Assembly (NCBI GenBank): GCA_947573795.1
Contig: CANPHE010000004.1
Span: 1-64,000, forward strand
DNA: 64,000 nucleotides
Direction of reading: 5' to 3'
Origin: an uncultured Alistipes sp.
Lineage (GTDB): Bacteria > Bacteroidota > Bacteroidia > Bacteroidales > Rikenellaceae
Shown here one piece after another: positions 27,803 through 37,058 of the stretch (the stretch's first letter is position 1; every line of letters begins with the position of its first letter). A program made the position numbers and the translations under genes. The notes beneath the pieces are model-generated. The model saw only the letters and a list, made by a program, of their open reading frames with translations. It made no database searches and was not told the origin of the DNA.

Positions 27803-28768
27803 TCAGAGCTTGATATCGTAAATCTGGATTACGCCCTGCAATGCCCCCGCATCGTCGGTAACCAGCAGCGAGGTGACCTTATTGCGGGTCATAAGTTTCT
27901 CGGCCTCGATCAATTTCTTGTCGGCCGTGATGGTCTTCGGATCGGGCGTAGCGATATCGGCGGCGCGGATCGAGAAAAATTCCGCCCGTCGCCGTTCCAT
28001 AGCACGACGTACGTCGCCGTCGGTGACGATTCCCATGATCCGCCCGCCGTCGCAGACGACGATCAACCCCAGACCGCCCTTCGAAATGGCATGGATCATA
28101 TCCGTCGCCGGACAATCGGGAGCCACCACCGGAAGGTCGTGCTTGCGCATGACGTTGCCCACGGTCATCAACAGGCGCCGCCCCAGGCTGCCGCCCGGAT
28201 GCAGACGCGCGAAATCGACGCTCGTGAAACCCCGCATCTCCATCAACGCCACGGCCAAAGCATCGCCCAAGGCGATCTGCGCCGTGGTGGAGGACGTAGG
28301 AGCCAGGTGGAGAATGCACGCTTCGCGCCGCACCCCCACGTCGAGATGGACATCCGAATTGCGCGCCAACGCCGAATCGGCATTGCCCGTCATCGAAATC
28401 AGCCGATTGCCGTTGGAATGGACAAACGGCACGATCTTCAGAATTTCGTCCGTCTCTCCCGAATAAGAGAGCGCCAGCACGACATCCTCTTTCGAAATCA
28501 TACCCAAATCGCCGTGGAAGGCTTCGCCGGGATGGAGGAAGAAACTCGGCGTGCCCGTCGAGGCGAGCGTAGCGGCGATCTTGCGTCCCACGAGGCCCGA
28601 TTTGCCCATACCCGTAATGATACATTTTCCGCGGCACTCCAGGATCAATGCCACAGCCTCGACGAAACGATCGTCGAGGTTCTCTTCGAGGTGGCGCAGC
28701 GCCAGCATTTCGGTATGCACGGCCTTGCGGGCTACCGCGAGAATCCGTTCCTTATTCGTTTCGATCAT
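27803..28768 (-). CDS. kdsD: arabinose-5-phosphate isomerase (KpsF/GutQ family)
   Basis: 321 residues, isomerising ribulose-5-phosphate to arabinose-5-phosphate, the first step of Kdo synthesis. A SIS domain (about 30-190) has CIITGMGKSGLVGRKIAATLASTGTPS and ALSYSGETDE; the family signature RLHPGGSLGRRLL follows; two CBS domains occupy about 205-321. The start at 28768 overlaps the kdsA stop as ATGA, so translation is probably coupled. A longer in-frame reading starting inside kdsA is rejected because it lacks family similarity. The kdsA neighbour supports KdsD rather than GutQ. Confidence 0.95.
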   Translation of the reverse strand: MIETNKERILAVARKAVHTEMLALRHLEENLDDRFVEAVALILECRGKCIITGMGKSGLVGRKIAATLASTGTPSFFLHPGEAFHGDLGMISKEDVVLALSYSGETDEILKIVPFVHSNGNRLISMTGNADSALARNSDVHLDVGVRREACILHLAPTSSTTAQIALGDALAVALMEMRGFTSVDFARLHPGGSLGRRLLMTVGNVMRKHDLPVVAPDCPATDMIHAISKGGLGLIVVCDGGRIMGIVTDGDVRRAMERRRAEFFSIRAADIATPDPKTITADKKLIEAEKLMTRNKVTSLLVTDDAGALQGVIQIYDIKL

Positions 28769-29514
28769 GACAGCAAATTTTTGACGAGGTTTTCCAGATC
28801 GTCCAGGCGCAGCATGTTGGGACCGTCGCTCAGGGCACGGTCCGGATCGGGATGCACTTCGAAGAAGAAGGCATTGGCACCGAATGCGCGGGCCGCCAGG
28901 GCCATCGCCGGGACGAACTCGCGGTTGCCGCCCGTCTTCCCGCCGGCGGCACCCGGGCGCTGCACCGAATGGGTACAATCCATGACCACCGTATCGGCGA
29001 TGCGCAGCATATCGGGGATGTTGCGGAAATCGACCACTAAATTATTATAACCGTAGACATTGCCCCGCTCGGTAAGCCAGACCTCGCGGGCTCCGGCTTC
29101 GCGGGCCTTTTCATAAGGATAGCGCATATCCTCGCCCGAGAGGAACTGCGCTTTCTTGATATTGACCGTGCGGCCCGTCTTCGCCGCAGCGATGAGCAAA
29201 TCGGTCTGGCGGCAGAGGAATGCCGGAATCTGAATCACGTCGACGACCTCGCCTACGGGTGCCGCCTGCCACGCTTCGTGGATATCCGTCAACAGTCGCA
29301 GCCCCCATTTGGCCCGCACGTCGGCGAGCATTTGCAGACCGCGATCGAGCCCTGGCCCGCGGAACGACGAGATCGACGTACGGTTGGCCTTGTCGAACGA
29401 AGCTTTGAAGATGATTTCGGTACCGAGGTTGCGATTGATGGCCGTCAGCCGTTCGGCCACGATGTCGAGCAATTCGGCCGATTCGATGACACAAGGTCCT
29501 GCTATGAAGATCAT
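28765..29514 (-). CDS. kdsA: 3-deoxy-8-phosphooctulonate (Kdo-8-P) synthase
   Basis: 249 residues, condensing arabinose-5-phosphate and phosphoenolpyruvate to Kdo-8-phosphate for lipopolysaccharide. Signature segments are IAGPCVIES, FKASFDKANRTSISSFRGPG, LLTDIHE, IPAFLCRQTDLL, KKAQFLSGEDM, DCTHSVQRPG and FEVHPDPDRALSDGPN. Slightly shorter than the E. coli enzyme but with all active-site blocks. The start at 29514 (MIFIAGPC) is the only one consistent with the fold. It overlaps kdsD by 4 bases. Its upstream region is filled with repeats and no promoter could be recognised. Confidence 0.97.
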   Translation of the reverse strand: MIFIAGPCVIESAELLDIVAERLTAINRNLGTEIIFKASFDKANRTSISSFRGPGLDRGLQMLADVRAKWGLRLLTDIHEAWQAAPVGEVVDVIQIPAFLCRQTDLLIAAAKTGRTVNIKKAQFLSGEDMRYPYEKAREAGAREVWLTERGNVYGYNNLVVDFRNIPDMLRIADTVVMDCTHSVQRPGAAGGKTGGNREFVPAMALAARAFGANAFFFEVHPDPDRALSDGPNMLRLDDLENLVKNLLS

Positions 29515-29571
29515 AAATAAGTAGTTTTTATTGTTGTGCGGCTCTTGGGGGCCGTAGGCTGCGTCCTTTAA

Positions 29572-29672
29572 CTTTTCATCTGCAAACTGCGGCTCTTGGA
29601 GCCGCGCGGGCCGCAGCCTCCGGCGGCGGAGGCCCGCATCTGACGATGCCGTCCTCCGCAGGCTGCAACCCG
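29572..29672. repeat. second interspersed repeat family, copy 1
   Basis: Contains TGCAAACTGCGGCTCTTGGA, then GCCGC, CAGCCTCCGG...GGAGGC and TCCGCAGGCTGCAACCC. Sequence and order match 47545-47638. The remaining 29673-29789 carries CTCTTAGC-type short repeats (near 29708 and 29780). Confidence 0.55.
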
Positions 29673-29789
29673 CAAAACCTGCACGAAACATCAACGCCTA
29701 AATTCCCCGCTCTTAGCGGGACGAATCGCAAAAACTTTTCACGTTTAACCGATCACCTCTCACCTTCATAAAACCCGCCTCTTAGCCGG

Positions 29790-30560
29790 CTAATGCTTAA
29801 TTGCTCCGGCTCTTAGCCAGGCTTCGGCCCGCTCCAGGTCCTCGGGGGTATCGATACCGACCGTCTCGGCATCGGTAATGCCCACGCCGATGCGGTAGCC
29901 GTTCTCCAACCAGCGAAGCTGTTCGAGCGATTCGGCCTTTTCGAGCGTCGATTGCGGCAGCTCCGTCACGGCCCGCAGCGCTTCGCAGCGGAAGGCATAG
30001 AGCCCGATATGTTTATAAAAGGTATGGCGTGCGAGCCACTCCTCGCGGGGCACGCCCCGCAGATAGGGAATCACCGAACGCGAAAAATAGAGGGCCTGCG
30101 AACGGCTGTCGAGCACCACCTTCGGCGAATTGGGGTTCTCCAACGCCGCCAGCCCGTCACTCTCGGCGAAAGGTTTGACGAGGGTGGCGATATCGGTCTG
30201 CGGATCGTCGAAGCAGCGCATCACGGCTTCCAACTGCGAAGCACGGATGAAAGGTTCGTCACCCTGCACGTTGATAACGACGTCGTAGTGCTCCCCCGTG
30301 CGGGCGCATACCTTCTCGAAGGCCTCGCGGCAACGGTCCGTGCCGCTGCGATGCTCCGCAGAGGTCATTTCGACCCGCCCGCCGAATGCCAGCACGGCGT
30401 CGCGGATACGCTGGTCGTCGGTCGCCACCACGGCCTCCAGAACCGCGGCGACCTGCTCGTAGACCCGCTGGATCACGGTTTTTCCGCCCAGCACGGCCAG
30501 CGGCTTGCCGGGAAAACGCGTCGAAGCATAACGCGCCGGAATGATTGCTAAGAATTTCAT
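29790..30560 (-). CDS. kdsB: CMP-Kdo synthetase (3-deoxy-manno-octulosonate cytidylyltransferase)
   Basis: 256 residues, activating Kdo with CTP to CMP-Kdo before transfer to lipid A. N-terminus [21 protein letters not shown], the CTP-binding [29 protein letters not shown] and the C-terminal [22 protein letters not shown] are diagnostic. The start at 30560 matches the family. With kdsA and kdsD just downstream (a repeat-filled 275-base gap intervenes), three of the Kdo steps are clustered; the KdsC phosphatase is not in the window. The last residues (LRAGAIKH) are encoded by a CTCTTAGCC-type repeat. Confidence 0.97.
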   Translation of the reverse strand: MKFLAIIPARYASTRFPGKPLAVLGGKTVIQRVYEQVAAVLEAVVATDDQRIRDAVLAFGGRVEMTSAEHRSGTDRCREAFEKVCARTGEHYDVVINVQGDEPFIRASQLEAVMRCFDDPQTDIATLVKPFAESDGLAALENPNSPKVVLDSRSQALYFSRSVIPYLRGVPREEWLARHTFYKHIGLYAFRCEALRAVTELPQSTLEKAESLEQLRWLENGYRIGVGITDAETVGIDTPEDLERAEAWLRAGAIKH

Positions 30561-30568
30561 GGTCTTAC

Positions 30569-30883
30569 GGTTTTGTACCGTTATCTGTTTCTCGGTTTTC
30601 AATAGCACCCCGGACGGATGAAGCCTCGCGGTGAAACGTCGCGTCTACAAATCCGACCCTCCCCTAACTGCGGTGCCAGGCGAGTGCAATCGAACTTGTT
30701 CGAATTGCCGAGCCGCAGCAGCAGAAACGGAACGTAAATCCCCTCCCCAGGAGGGGACTTCGATGCCGCCAAGCGGCAAAGAGGGATTCAGAGCGACAAT
30801 TCACAACCGGTTTTGTACCGTTATCTGTTCCGCGGTTTTCAATAGCACCCCGGACGGATGAAGCCTCGCGGCGAAACGCCGCG
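30569..30883. repeat. 75-bp direct repeat (period 240) enclosing a TIR-element interior (copy G)
   Basis: A 75-bp block (GGTTTTGTACCGTTATCTGT through GAAACG-CGCG) occurs at 30569-30643 and 30809-30883 with only a few differences. Between them lies element interior: ATCCGACCCTCCCC, GCAATCGAACTTGTTCGAAT and CCCCTCCCCAGGAGGGG. The unit looks as if one element end was duplicated when the element inserted or recombined. It fills the whole gap between kdsB and lon; no gene was seen. Confidence 0.7.
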
Positions 30884-30887
30884 ACCA

Positions 30888-33320
30888 CTATTGTTCCAAA
30901 GCCAACGCCAGCACGTCGTCGTTCGTGCGGACATAGTGGAACGTCAGCCCCTCGATGTATTCGGGTTTGATCTCGGCGATATCCTTGCGGTTCTCCTCCG
31001 AGAGGATCAGTTCGGTGATTCCGGCCCGTTTGGCGGCCAAAATCTTCTCCTTGATGCCGCCCACGGGCATCACCCGACCGCGCAGCGTCGTTTCGCCTGT
31101 CATGGCGATGCGCTCCTTGACCTTGCGTCCCGTGTAGGTCGAGACGAGCGACGTCACCATCGTGATGCCCGCCGAAGGCCCGTCCTTCGGAATCGCACCC
31201 TCCGGAACGTGGATGTTGACGTCCGTCTTCTCAAAAACAGCGGGATCGATGCCCAGCTCGGCATGGTGGGCCATCACCCACTCGTGCGCAATGGTCGCCG
31301 ACTCCTTCATCACGTCGCCCAGATTACCCGTCAGGCTCAGCTTGCCCTTGCCGGGCGTAAGGCACGACTCGATATAAAGGATATCGCCGCCGACCTCGGT
31401 CCAGGCCAGGCCCGTCACCACACCCGTCATGCCGCCCACTTCGTACTGCTCGCGCAGGAAAGTCGGCATGCCCAGAATCTTTTCGAGCTCCCGCTCGCCG
31501 ATCTCCGGAGCGAAGGCCTCGTCGAAGGCGATCTGCTTGGCCCGAGCCCGGGCGATCTTGGCCAGGTGTTTGTCCAGCGAACGGACCCCCGCCTCGCGCG
31601 TATAGCTGGAGATCAGACGGTCGACGATCGCAGGGGTCAAGACCAACTCGCCCTCCTTGATGCCGTGGGCCTCGCGCTGCTTGGGCAGCAAGTGGTCCAA
31701 GGCGATGCGAATCTTCTCCTCGGCGATATATCCCGGAATGTTGATCATCTCCATACGGTCGCGCAGCGCCGGAGCGATGTTGGCGATGTTGTTGGCCGTA
31801 GCGATGAAAAGCACTTTCGAGAGGTCGTACTCCAGGTCGATATAGTTGTCGTGGAACGTGGTGTTCTGCTCGGGATCGAGCACCTCGAGCAGGGCGCTCG
31901 ACGGATCGCCGTGGTTCGAAACCGTCACCTTATCCACCTCGTCGAGGATGATGACCGGATTGGACGACCCACAGCGTTTGATCGTCTGGATGATGCGGCC
32001 CGGCATGGCGCCGATGTAGGTGCGGCGGTGGCCGCGGATCTCCGACTCGTCGTGCAGACCGCCCAGCGAAATACGGCCGAACTTGCGGCCCAGCGCCGCA
32101 GCGACCGACTTGCCGAGCGAGGTTTTACCCACGCCCGGAGGGCCGTAGAGGCAGAGGATCGGCGATTTCAGATCGCCCTTGAGCTTGATGACGGCCAGGT
32201 GCTCCAAGATACGTTCCTTGACCTCCTCCAATCCGAAGTGGTCGCGGTCCAGCTGCTCGCGGGCGCACGTCAGGTCGAGGTTATCCTTCGTGACGTCGTT
32301 CCACGGCAGTTCGAGCAACAGTTGGAGGTAGGTCATCTGCACCGAATACTCCGCCACGGCGGGGTTGAGCCGCTCGACCTTCTGCAACTCCTTCTCGAAG
32401 GTCTCGCCCACCTCCGCGGGCCAATTCTTCTTCTGCGCCTCCTCGCGCATGCGCTCGATCTCCATGTCGGGACCGTCGCCCAGCTCGTCCTGGATCGTGC
32501 GCATCTGCTGTTGCAGGTAATAGTCGCGCTGCTGCTTGTCGATCTCCTGCTTGACACGCTCCTGAATCTGATTCTTCAGCTCGGCCAACTGCTGTTCGCG
32601 GACCAGGATTTCGAGCAGCTTGCGGGCACGGGCCAGCAGCCCGGGCGCTTCGAGCAGCGATTGCCGGTCTTCGTCCGTGAGCTCCATGTTGGAGCAGATG
32701 AAGTTGATGATTCCGCGCTTGGAATCGATGTTCTTGATGGCGAAAGCCGCCTCCTTGGGCATCGTCGGCGAGACGTTGATGATGCTCAGCGCCACGTCGC
32801 GCACCGAGTCGACCAGCGCCTCGAACTCGATGCTCTTCATGTCGGGCGACGAATCGCGCAGCGCCGTGACGCGGGCCTTGAAATAGGGCTCCGTGCGGAC
32901 GTATTCGCGGATTTCGATCTTCTCCAGACCGTTCAGTATGACCGTAAGATTGCCGTTGGGCATCTCCAATATCTTGATGATGCGGGCCGCCGTGCCGACT
33001 TTGTACATATCGTCGGGCGCGGGGTCTTCGACATCGCTTTCGCGTTGCAGCACGGCTCCCAGAATACCCCCTTCGGCATTCACGGCACGCACGAGCGAAA
33101 TGCTCTTGTCGCGGCCGACCGTGATGGGCGTGATCGCGCCCGGAAACAGAACCGACGAACGCAGCGTAAGGATCGGAATGATCTCCGGAACCTCGATCTC
33201 CTCGGAGAGCTCGTCGCCCCCGGTAACGATCGGAATCACGCGGTGCTTGCCGTCGAAAAGTTCGGGCGAAAGGTTCATTTCGTCGATTTCGACGGTCTCT
33301 ATCTTCTCTTTTTTACTCAT
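30888..33320 (-). CDS. lon: ATP-dependent Lon protease
   Basis: 810 residues. An N-terminal LON substrate-binding domain (about 45-245, [19 protein letters not shown]) and a coiled helical region precede the AAA+ module with Walker [14 protein letters not shown] and Walker [10 protein letters not shown]. The protease domain has the catalytic Ser716 in PKDGPSAG and the Lys in [14 protein letters not shown] about 43 residues later. Soluble hexameric protease that degrades misfolded and regulatory proteins. Length is typical. It is divergent from valS and alone in its transcription unit. The stop codon lies 4 bases from the repeat region. Confidence 0.98.
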   Translation of the reverse strand: MSKKEKIETVEIDEMNLSPELFDGKHRVIPIVTGGDELSEEIEVPEIIPILTLRSSVLFPGAITPITVGRDKSISLVRAVNAEGGILGAVLQRESDVEDPAPDDMYKVGTAARIIKILEMPNGNLTVILNGLEKIEIREYVRTEPYFKARVTALRDSSPDMKSIEFEALVDSVRDVALSIINVSPTMPKEAAFAIKNIDSKRGIINFICSNMELTDEDRQSLLEAPGLLARARKLLEILVREQQLAELKNQIQERVKQEIDKQQRDYYLQQQMRTIQDELGDGPDMEIERMREEAQKKNWPAEVGETFEKELQKVERLNPAVAEYSVQMTYLQLLLELPWNDVTKDNLDLTCAREQLDRDHFGLEEVKERILEHLAVIKLKGDLKSPILCLYGPPGVGKTSLGKSVAAALGRKFGRISLGGLHDESEIRGHRRTYIGAMPGRIIQTIKRCGSSNPVIILDEVDKVTVSNHGDPSSALLEVLDPEQNTTFHDNYIDLEYDLSKVLFIATANNIANIAPALRDRMEMINIPGYIAEEKIRIALDHLLPKQREAHGIKEGELVLTPAIVDRLISSYTREAGVRSLDKHLAKIARARAKQIAFDEAFAPEIGERELEKILGMPTFLREQYEVGGMTGVVTGLAWTEVGGDILYIESCLTPGKGKLSLTGNLGDVMKESATIAHEWVMAHHAELGIDPAVFEKTDVNIHVPEGAIPKDGPSAGITMVTSLVSTYTGRKVKERIAMTGETTLRGRVMPVGGIKEKILAAKRAGITELILSEENRKDIAEIKPEYIEGLTFHYVRTNDDVLALALEQ

Positions 33321-33340
33321 ATCGTCTTTATATATCGGTG

Positions 33341-33348
33341 CAAAGGTA
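33341..33348 (-). promoter_or_regulatory. -7 element for lon
   Basis: TACCTTTG on the minus strand, predicting transcription start near 33334, 14 bases before the lon ATG. No -33 consensus is apparent. Confidence 0.5.
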
Positions 33349-33391
33349 ACGTTTTTTCGAGGATTTTATTTCATCTTTGACAGAATGTTGA

Positions 33392-33399
33392 TAACTTTG
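33392..33399 (+). promoter_or_regulatory. -7 element for valS
   Basis: TAACTTTG on the plus strand, predicted start near 33406, ATG at 33432. The two -7 elements for lon and valS face apart within about 110 bases. Confidence 0.5.
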
Positions 33400-33431
33400 C
33401 AGCCCTAAGTACGAAGTAAAATACGACAACC

Positions 33432-36059
33432 ATGCAAATCGCAGACAAATACGCCCCGCGCGAAATCGAGGCGAAATGGTACGAATACTGGACCGAGCGA
33501 CGGCTTTTCCACTCCGAACCCGATGAACGACAGCCCTATACGATCGTCATCCCGCCCCCCAACGTCACGGGCATGCTCCACATGGGCCACATGCTCAACA
33601 ACACGCTGCAGGACGTGCTGGTACGCCGCGCCCGCATGTCGGGCCGCAACGCCTGCTGGGTGCCGGGCATGGACCACGCGTCGATCGCCACCGAAGCCAA
33701 GGTCGTGGCGATGCTGCGCGAGCGGGGCATCGAGAAATCGTCGCTCTCGCGCGAGGAGTTCCTGCGCTACGCCTGGGAGTGGAAGGAGAAATACGGCGGC
33801 ATGATCCTCAAACAGCTGCGCAAACTGGGCGCCTCGTGCGACTGGGAGCGCACCTGCTTCACGATGGACGACGCCCGCACGGAAAGCGTCCTGCGCGTCT
33901 TCTGCGACCTCTACGAAAAGGGCCTCATCTACCGCGGCGTGCGCATGGTCAACTGGGACCCTGCGGCCCAGACGGCGCTTTCGGACGAGGAGGTGATTTT
34001 CAAGGAGTCGCACGGCAAGCTCTACTACCTGCGCTACAAGGTCGAGGGCTCCGACCGCACGATCATCGTCGCCACGACCCGCCCCGAAACCATCCTGGGC
34101 GATACGGCGCTGTGCGTCAACCCCGACGACGAACGCTACCAAGACCTGCCCGCCGACGCTCGCGTCATCGTTCCTTTGGTGGGCCGTTCGATTCCCGTGA
34201 TCCGCGACTCGTACGTCGACATCGAATTCGGTACGGGCGCCCTGAAGGTCACCCCGGCGCACGACGTGAACGACTACATGCTGGGCGAGAAATACGGCCT
34301 GGAGACCATCGACATTTTCAACGACGACGGCACGATCAACGACAAGGTGGGCCTCTACGTCGGTGAGGAACGTTTCGAGGTGCGCCGCAAGATCGAAGGC
34401 GACCTGGCCGCCGCCGGATTGCTGGAAAAGACCGAGGAGTACACCAACAACGTGGGCTACTCCGAGCGTACGGGCGTGGCGATCGAGCCCAAGCTCTCGA
34501 TGCAGTGGTTCCTTTCGATGAAGAAGATTTCGGAACCCGCGACGAAGGCCGTCATGGAGGACGCCATCCGCTTCGTGCCCGAGAAATACAAGAACACCTA
34601 CCGCTACTGGATGGAGAACATCAAGGACTGGTGCATCTCGCGCCAGCTGTGGTGGGGCCAGCGCATCCCGGCCTACTACCTCCCGAAGGGCGGTTTCGTC
34701 GTGGCCCTCACGGCAGAGGAGGCGCTCGAAAAAGCCCGCGCCAAGACGGGCGACGCCTCGTTGCAGGCGAGCGACCTGCGCCAGGACGAAGACGTGCTGG
34801 ACACGTGGTTCTCATCGTGGCTGTGGCCGATCTCGGTATTCGACGGCATCCGCAACCCCGACAACGCCGAGGTGAACTACTACTACCCGACCGACGATCT
34901 GGTGACGGGCCCCGATATCATCTTCTTCTGGGTGGCCCGCATGATTATGGCCGGATACGAATTCCGCGGCGAGAAGCCCTTCTCGAACGTCTATTTCACG
35001 GGTATCGTCCGCGACAAGATCGGCCGCAAGATGTCCAAGCAGCTGGGTAACTCGCCCGATCCGCTGGATTTGATCGACCGTTACGGCGCCGACGGCGTGC
35101 GTATGGCGATGCTGATCTCCTCGTCGGCCGGCAACGACGTAATGTTCGACGAAGCGCTGTGCGAGCAGGGCCGCAACTTCGGCAACAAGATCTGGAACGC
35201 CTACCGTCTGGTCAACGGCTGGAAGGTGGACGACGCGGCCGTCCGGAGCGAGAACGACCGCCTGGCCGGGGAGTGGTTCCGCCAGGCGATGAACCGCTCG
35301 CTGCGGCAGATCGCCGACGATTTCAAGTCCTACCGCATTTCGGAGGCTTTCAAGGAGGCTTACCGCCTCTTCTGGGACGACTTCAGCGGTCTCTACCTCG
35401 AAATGGTGAAGCCCGCCTACGGAGCACCGACCGACGCGGCGACGATGGCCCAGACGCGTGTCTTCTTCGATGCGCTGATGCGCATGCTGCACCCCTTCAT
35501 GCCCTTCGTCACGGAGGAGATCTGGCAGGATATCGCCCCGCGTGCCGAGGGCGAATCGATCTGCACGGCGGCGATGCCCGAGGCCGGGGAGATCGACGAG
35601 GCCTTGCTCGCTCGTTTCGAGCTGGCCAAGGAGATCGTGACGGCCGTGCGCAGCATCCGCAACCAGAAGAATCTGCCGCAGAAAGAGTCGCTGACGCTGC
35701 GCGTCATCGTCGACGAGAACTATCCTGCGGAGTTCGCTCCCGTGATCGGAAAGCTGGCCAACCTCGCGGCGATCGAACCCGTGGCGGAGAAAGACCCCGC
35801 GGCGGCGGCCTTCATCGTCAAGACGACGCAGTATTTCGTGCCGATGGAGGGCAAAATCGACGTCGAGGCCGAGCGCAAGAAACTCTCGGACGACTTGACC
35901 TACTACGAAGGCTTCCTCGCTTCGGTGATGAAGAAACTTTCGAACGAACGGTTCGTCAACTCGGCGCCCGAGAAGGTCGTAGCCAACGAGCGCGCCAAGC
36001 AGGCCGATGCCGAGGCCAAGATCGCCGCGCTCAAGGAGCAGCTCGCGGCGTTGAAATAG
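33432..36059 (+). CDS. valS: valyl-tRNA synthetase
   Basis: 875 residues, charging tRNA-Val. Class I motifs: HMGH at residues 50-53 within [21 protein letters not shown], and KMSKQ at 533-537 within [22 protein letters not shown]. The CP1 editing domain includes the threonine-rich [16 protein letters not shown]-terminal coiled coil ([12 protein letters not shown] to KEQLAALK) is typical of ValRS. Full length. A weak terminator follows 23 bases after the stop. Confidence 0.98.
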   Translation: MQIADKYAPREIEAKWYEYWTERRLFHSEPDERQPYTIVIPPPNVTGMLHMGHMLNNTLQDVLVRRARMSGRNACWVPGMDHASIATEAKVVAMLRERGIEKSSLSREEFLRYAWEWKEKYGGMILKQLRKLGASCDWERTCFTMDDARTESVLRVFCDLYEKGLIYRGVRMVNWDPAAQTALSDEEVIFKESHGKLYYLRYKVEGSDRTIIVATTRPETILGDTALCVNPDDERYQDLPADARVIVPLVGRSIPVIRDSYVDIEFGTGALKVTPAHDVNDYMLGEKYGLETIDIFNDDGTINDKVGLYVGEERFEVRRKIEGDLAAAGLLEKTEEYTNNVGYSERTGVAIEPKLSMQWFLSMKKISEPATKAVMEDAIRFVPEKYKNTYRYWMENIKDWCISRQLWWGQRIPAYYLPKGGFVVALTAEEALEKARAKTGDASLQASDLRQDEDVLDTWFSSWLWPISVFDGIRNPDNAEVNYYYPTDDLVTGPDIIFFWVARMIMAGYEFRGEKPFSNVYFTGIVRDKIGRKMSKQLGNSPDPLDLIDRYGADGVRMAMLISSSAGNDVMFDEALCEQGRNFGNKIWNAYRLVNGWKVDDAAVRSENDRLAGEWFRQAMNRSLRQIADDFKSYRISEAFKEAYRLFWDDFSGLYLEMVKPAYGAPTDAATMAQTRVFFDALMRMLHPFMPFVTEEIWQDIAPRAEGESICTAAMPEAGEIDEALLARFELAKEIVTAVRSIRNQKNLPQKESLTLRVIVDENYPAEFAPVIGKLANLAAIEPVAEKDPAAAAFIVKTTQYFVPMEGKIDVEAERKKLSDDLTYYEGFLASVMKKLSNERFVNSAPEKVVANERAKQADAEAKIAALKEQLAALK

Positions 36060-36082
36060 GAGGAAACGAGCAATGGCAGGTG

Positions 36083-36109
36083 AAAGGTTCGGGATTTTCC
36101 GGACCTTTT
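36083..36109 (+). terminator. probable valS terminator
   Basis: Stem AAAGGTTCGG / CCGGACCTTT (one wobble) around GATTTT, followed by a short T-run. Confidence 0.5.
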
Positions 36110-36185
36110 GCCTATCCGAAAAATACGGACCGAAAGAGTGGCTTCTTGCCGTCATCTGTCCCCGGACGCAGTTTGCGAGAAAGAT

Positions 36186-36239
36186 CATCTTCGGCGGCCG
36201 GGCCGGTCGCGCTAAAAGCGCGAGCCGCCGAAGATGGCA
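36186..36239. repeat. long GC-rich hairpin shared with 43178-43217 (third repeat family)
   Basis: CATCTTCGGCGGC and GCCGCCGAAGATG form 13-bp arms around a 28-base centre containing TCGCGCTAAAAGCGCGA. A shorter relative, TCTTCGGCGGCCGG...GCGCCGAAGA, is at 43178-43217. It separates valS from rnhA. Confidence 0.5.
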
Positions 36240-36338
36240 AAACAAAGCCTTGCAGTTTGCAGCAAAAAACTAAAGTCCGTCTTTAAGCCGGGCACTGGCG
36301 ACAAGCCACGAAAAACTTTAACATTTAACCCTTTCGAT

Positions 36339-36800
36339 TTGGCACAGATCACCATCTATACCGACGGTTCGGCCCTGGGCAACCCGGGACCGGGCGGCTA
36401 CGGCATCGTCCTGCTCTCGGGTCCCTACCGCAAGGAGATTTCCCAGGGATTCCGCCGGACGACCAACAACCGCATGGAGCTGCGGGCCGTCTGCGTGGCG
36501 CTCGAAACCCTCAAATTCTCCGGCTCGGAGGTCGTGCTCTACTCCGACTCGAAATACGTCATCGACGCCGTGACCAAAGGCTGGGTCTTCGGCTGGGAGC
36601 GCAAGGGATTCGCCGGGAAGAAAAATCCCGACCTGTGGATGCGGTTCCTGCGCATCTATCGCCAGCATCACGTCCGTTTCGTGTGGGTCAAAGGCCATGC
36701 CGAGACCGTCGAAAACAACCGCTGCGACCAGTTGGCCGTCGCTGCGGCCAACGACCGCGCCCACCACGTCGAAGATACGGGCTACGAAGGAAATTCCTGA
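36339..36800 (+). CDS. rnhA: ribonuclease HI, probable TTG start
   Basis: 153 residues, cleaving RNA in RNA-DNA hybrids. The catalytic set is Asp9 ([17 protein letters not shown]), Glu47 (NNRMELRAV), Asp70 (LYSDSKYVI) and Asp130 ([11 protein letters not shown]), with His120 in VKGHAE. The domain begins at residue 2, directly after an in-frame TTG at 36339, and no ATG lies nearby. The nearest in-frame ATG (36234) falls inside a repeat hairpin and would add 35 residues unrelated to RNase H, so TTG is the likely start. Length then equals ordinary RNase HI. Confidence 0.9.
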   Translation: MAQITIYTDGSALGNPGPGGYGIVLLSGPYRKEISQGFRRTTNNRMELRAVCVALETLKFSGSEVVLYSDSKYVIDAVTKGWVFGWERKGFAGKKNPDLWMRFLRIYRQHHVRFVWVKGHAETVENNRCDQLAVAAANDRAHHVEDTGYEGNS

Positions 36801-37026
36801 AATCCGCGACAAGCGAAAAACGATCCGGCATCTCCGACATACGGCCTGCCGCCGAACCCGCCGACGACCGAATATCGCGGTTCCGGCGACGCCGCTTCGA
36901 CGAACCGCACCGCCGGATAAAAAGTTTTTCGCCGACCCTTTCGAAAACCCGAGCCGTTCTTTGGTCTTTGCGGCTCCTATTTTCACCGAAAATTCGCCCT
37001 TTTTTCGCTTTTCCCATTATTATTTC

Positions 37027-37034
37027 TATCTTTG
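37027..37034 (+). promoter_or_regulatory. -7 element for the MsbA-like gene
   Basis: TATCTTTG on the plus strand, predicted start near 37041, ATG at 37059. The -33 region is T-rich (TTTT at 20 bases). The gap 36801-37026 holds nothing else that could be supported. Confidence 0.6.
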
Positions 37035-37058
37035 TGCGAATCATATACTCCGCTCGTA

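Noticed and set aside
28769..28978. Upstream extension of kdsD
   Set aside because: The extra residues lie inside kdsA and do not resemble KpsF N-termini; the ATGA overlap start is better.
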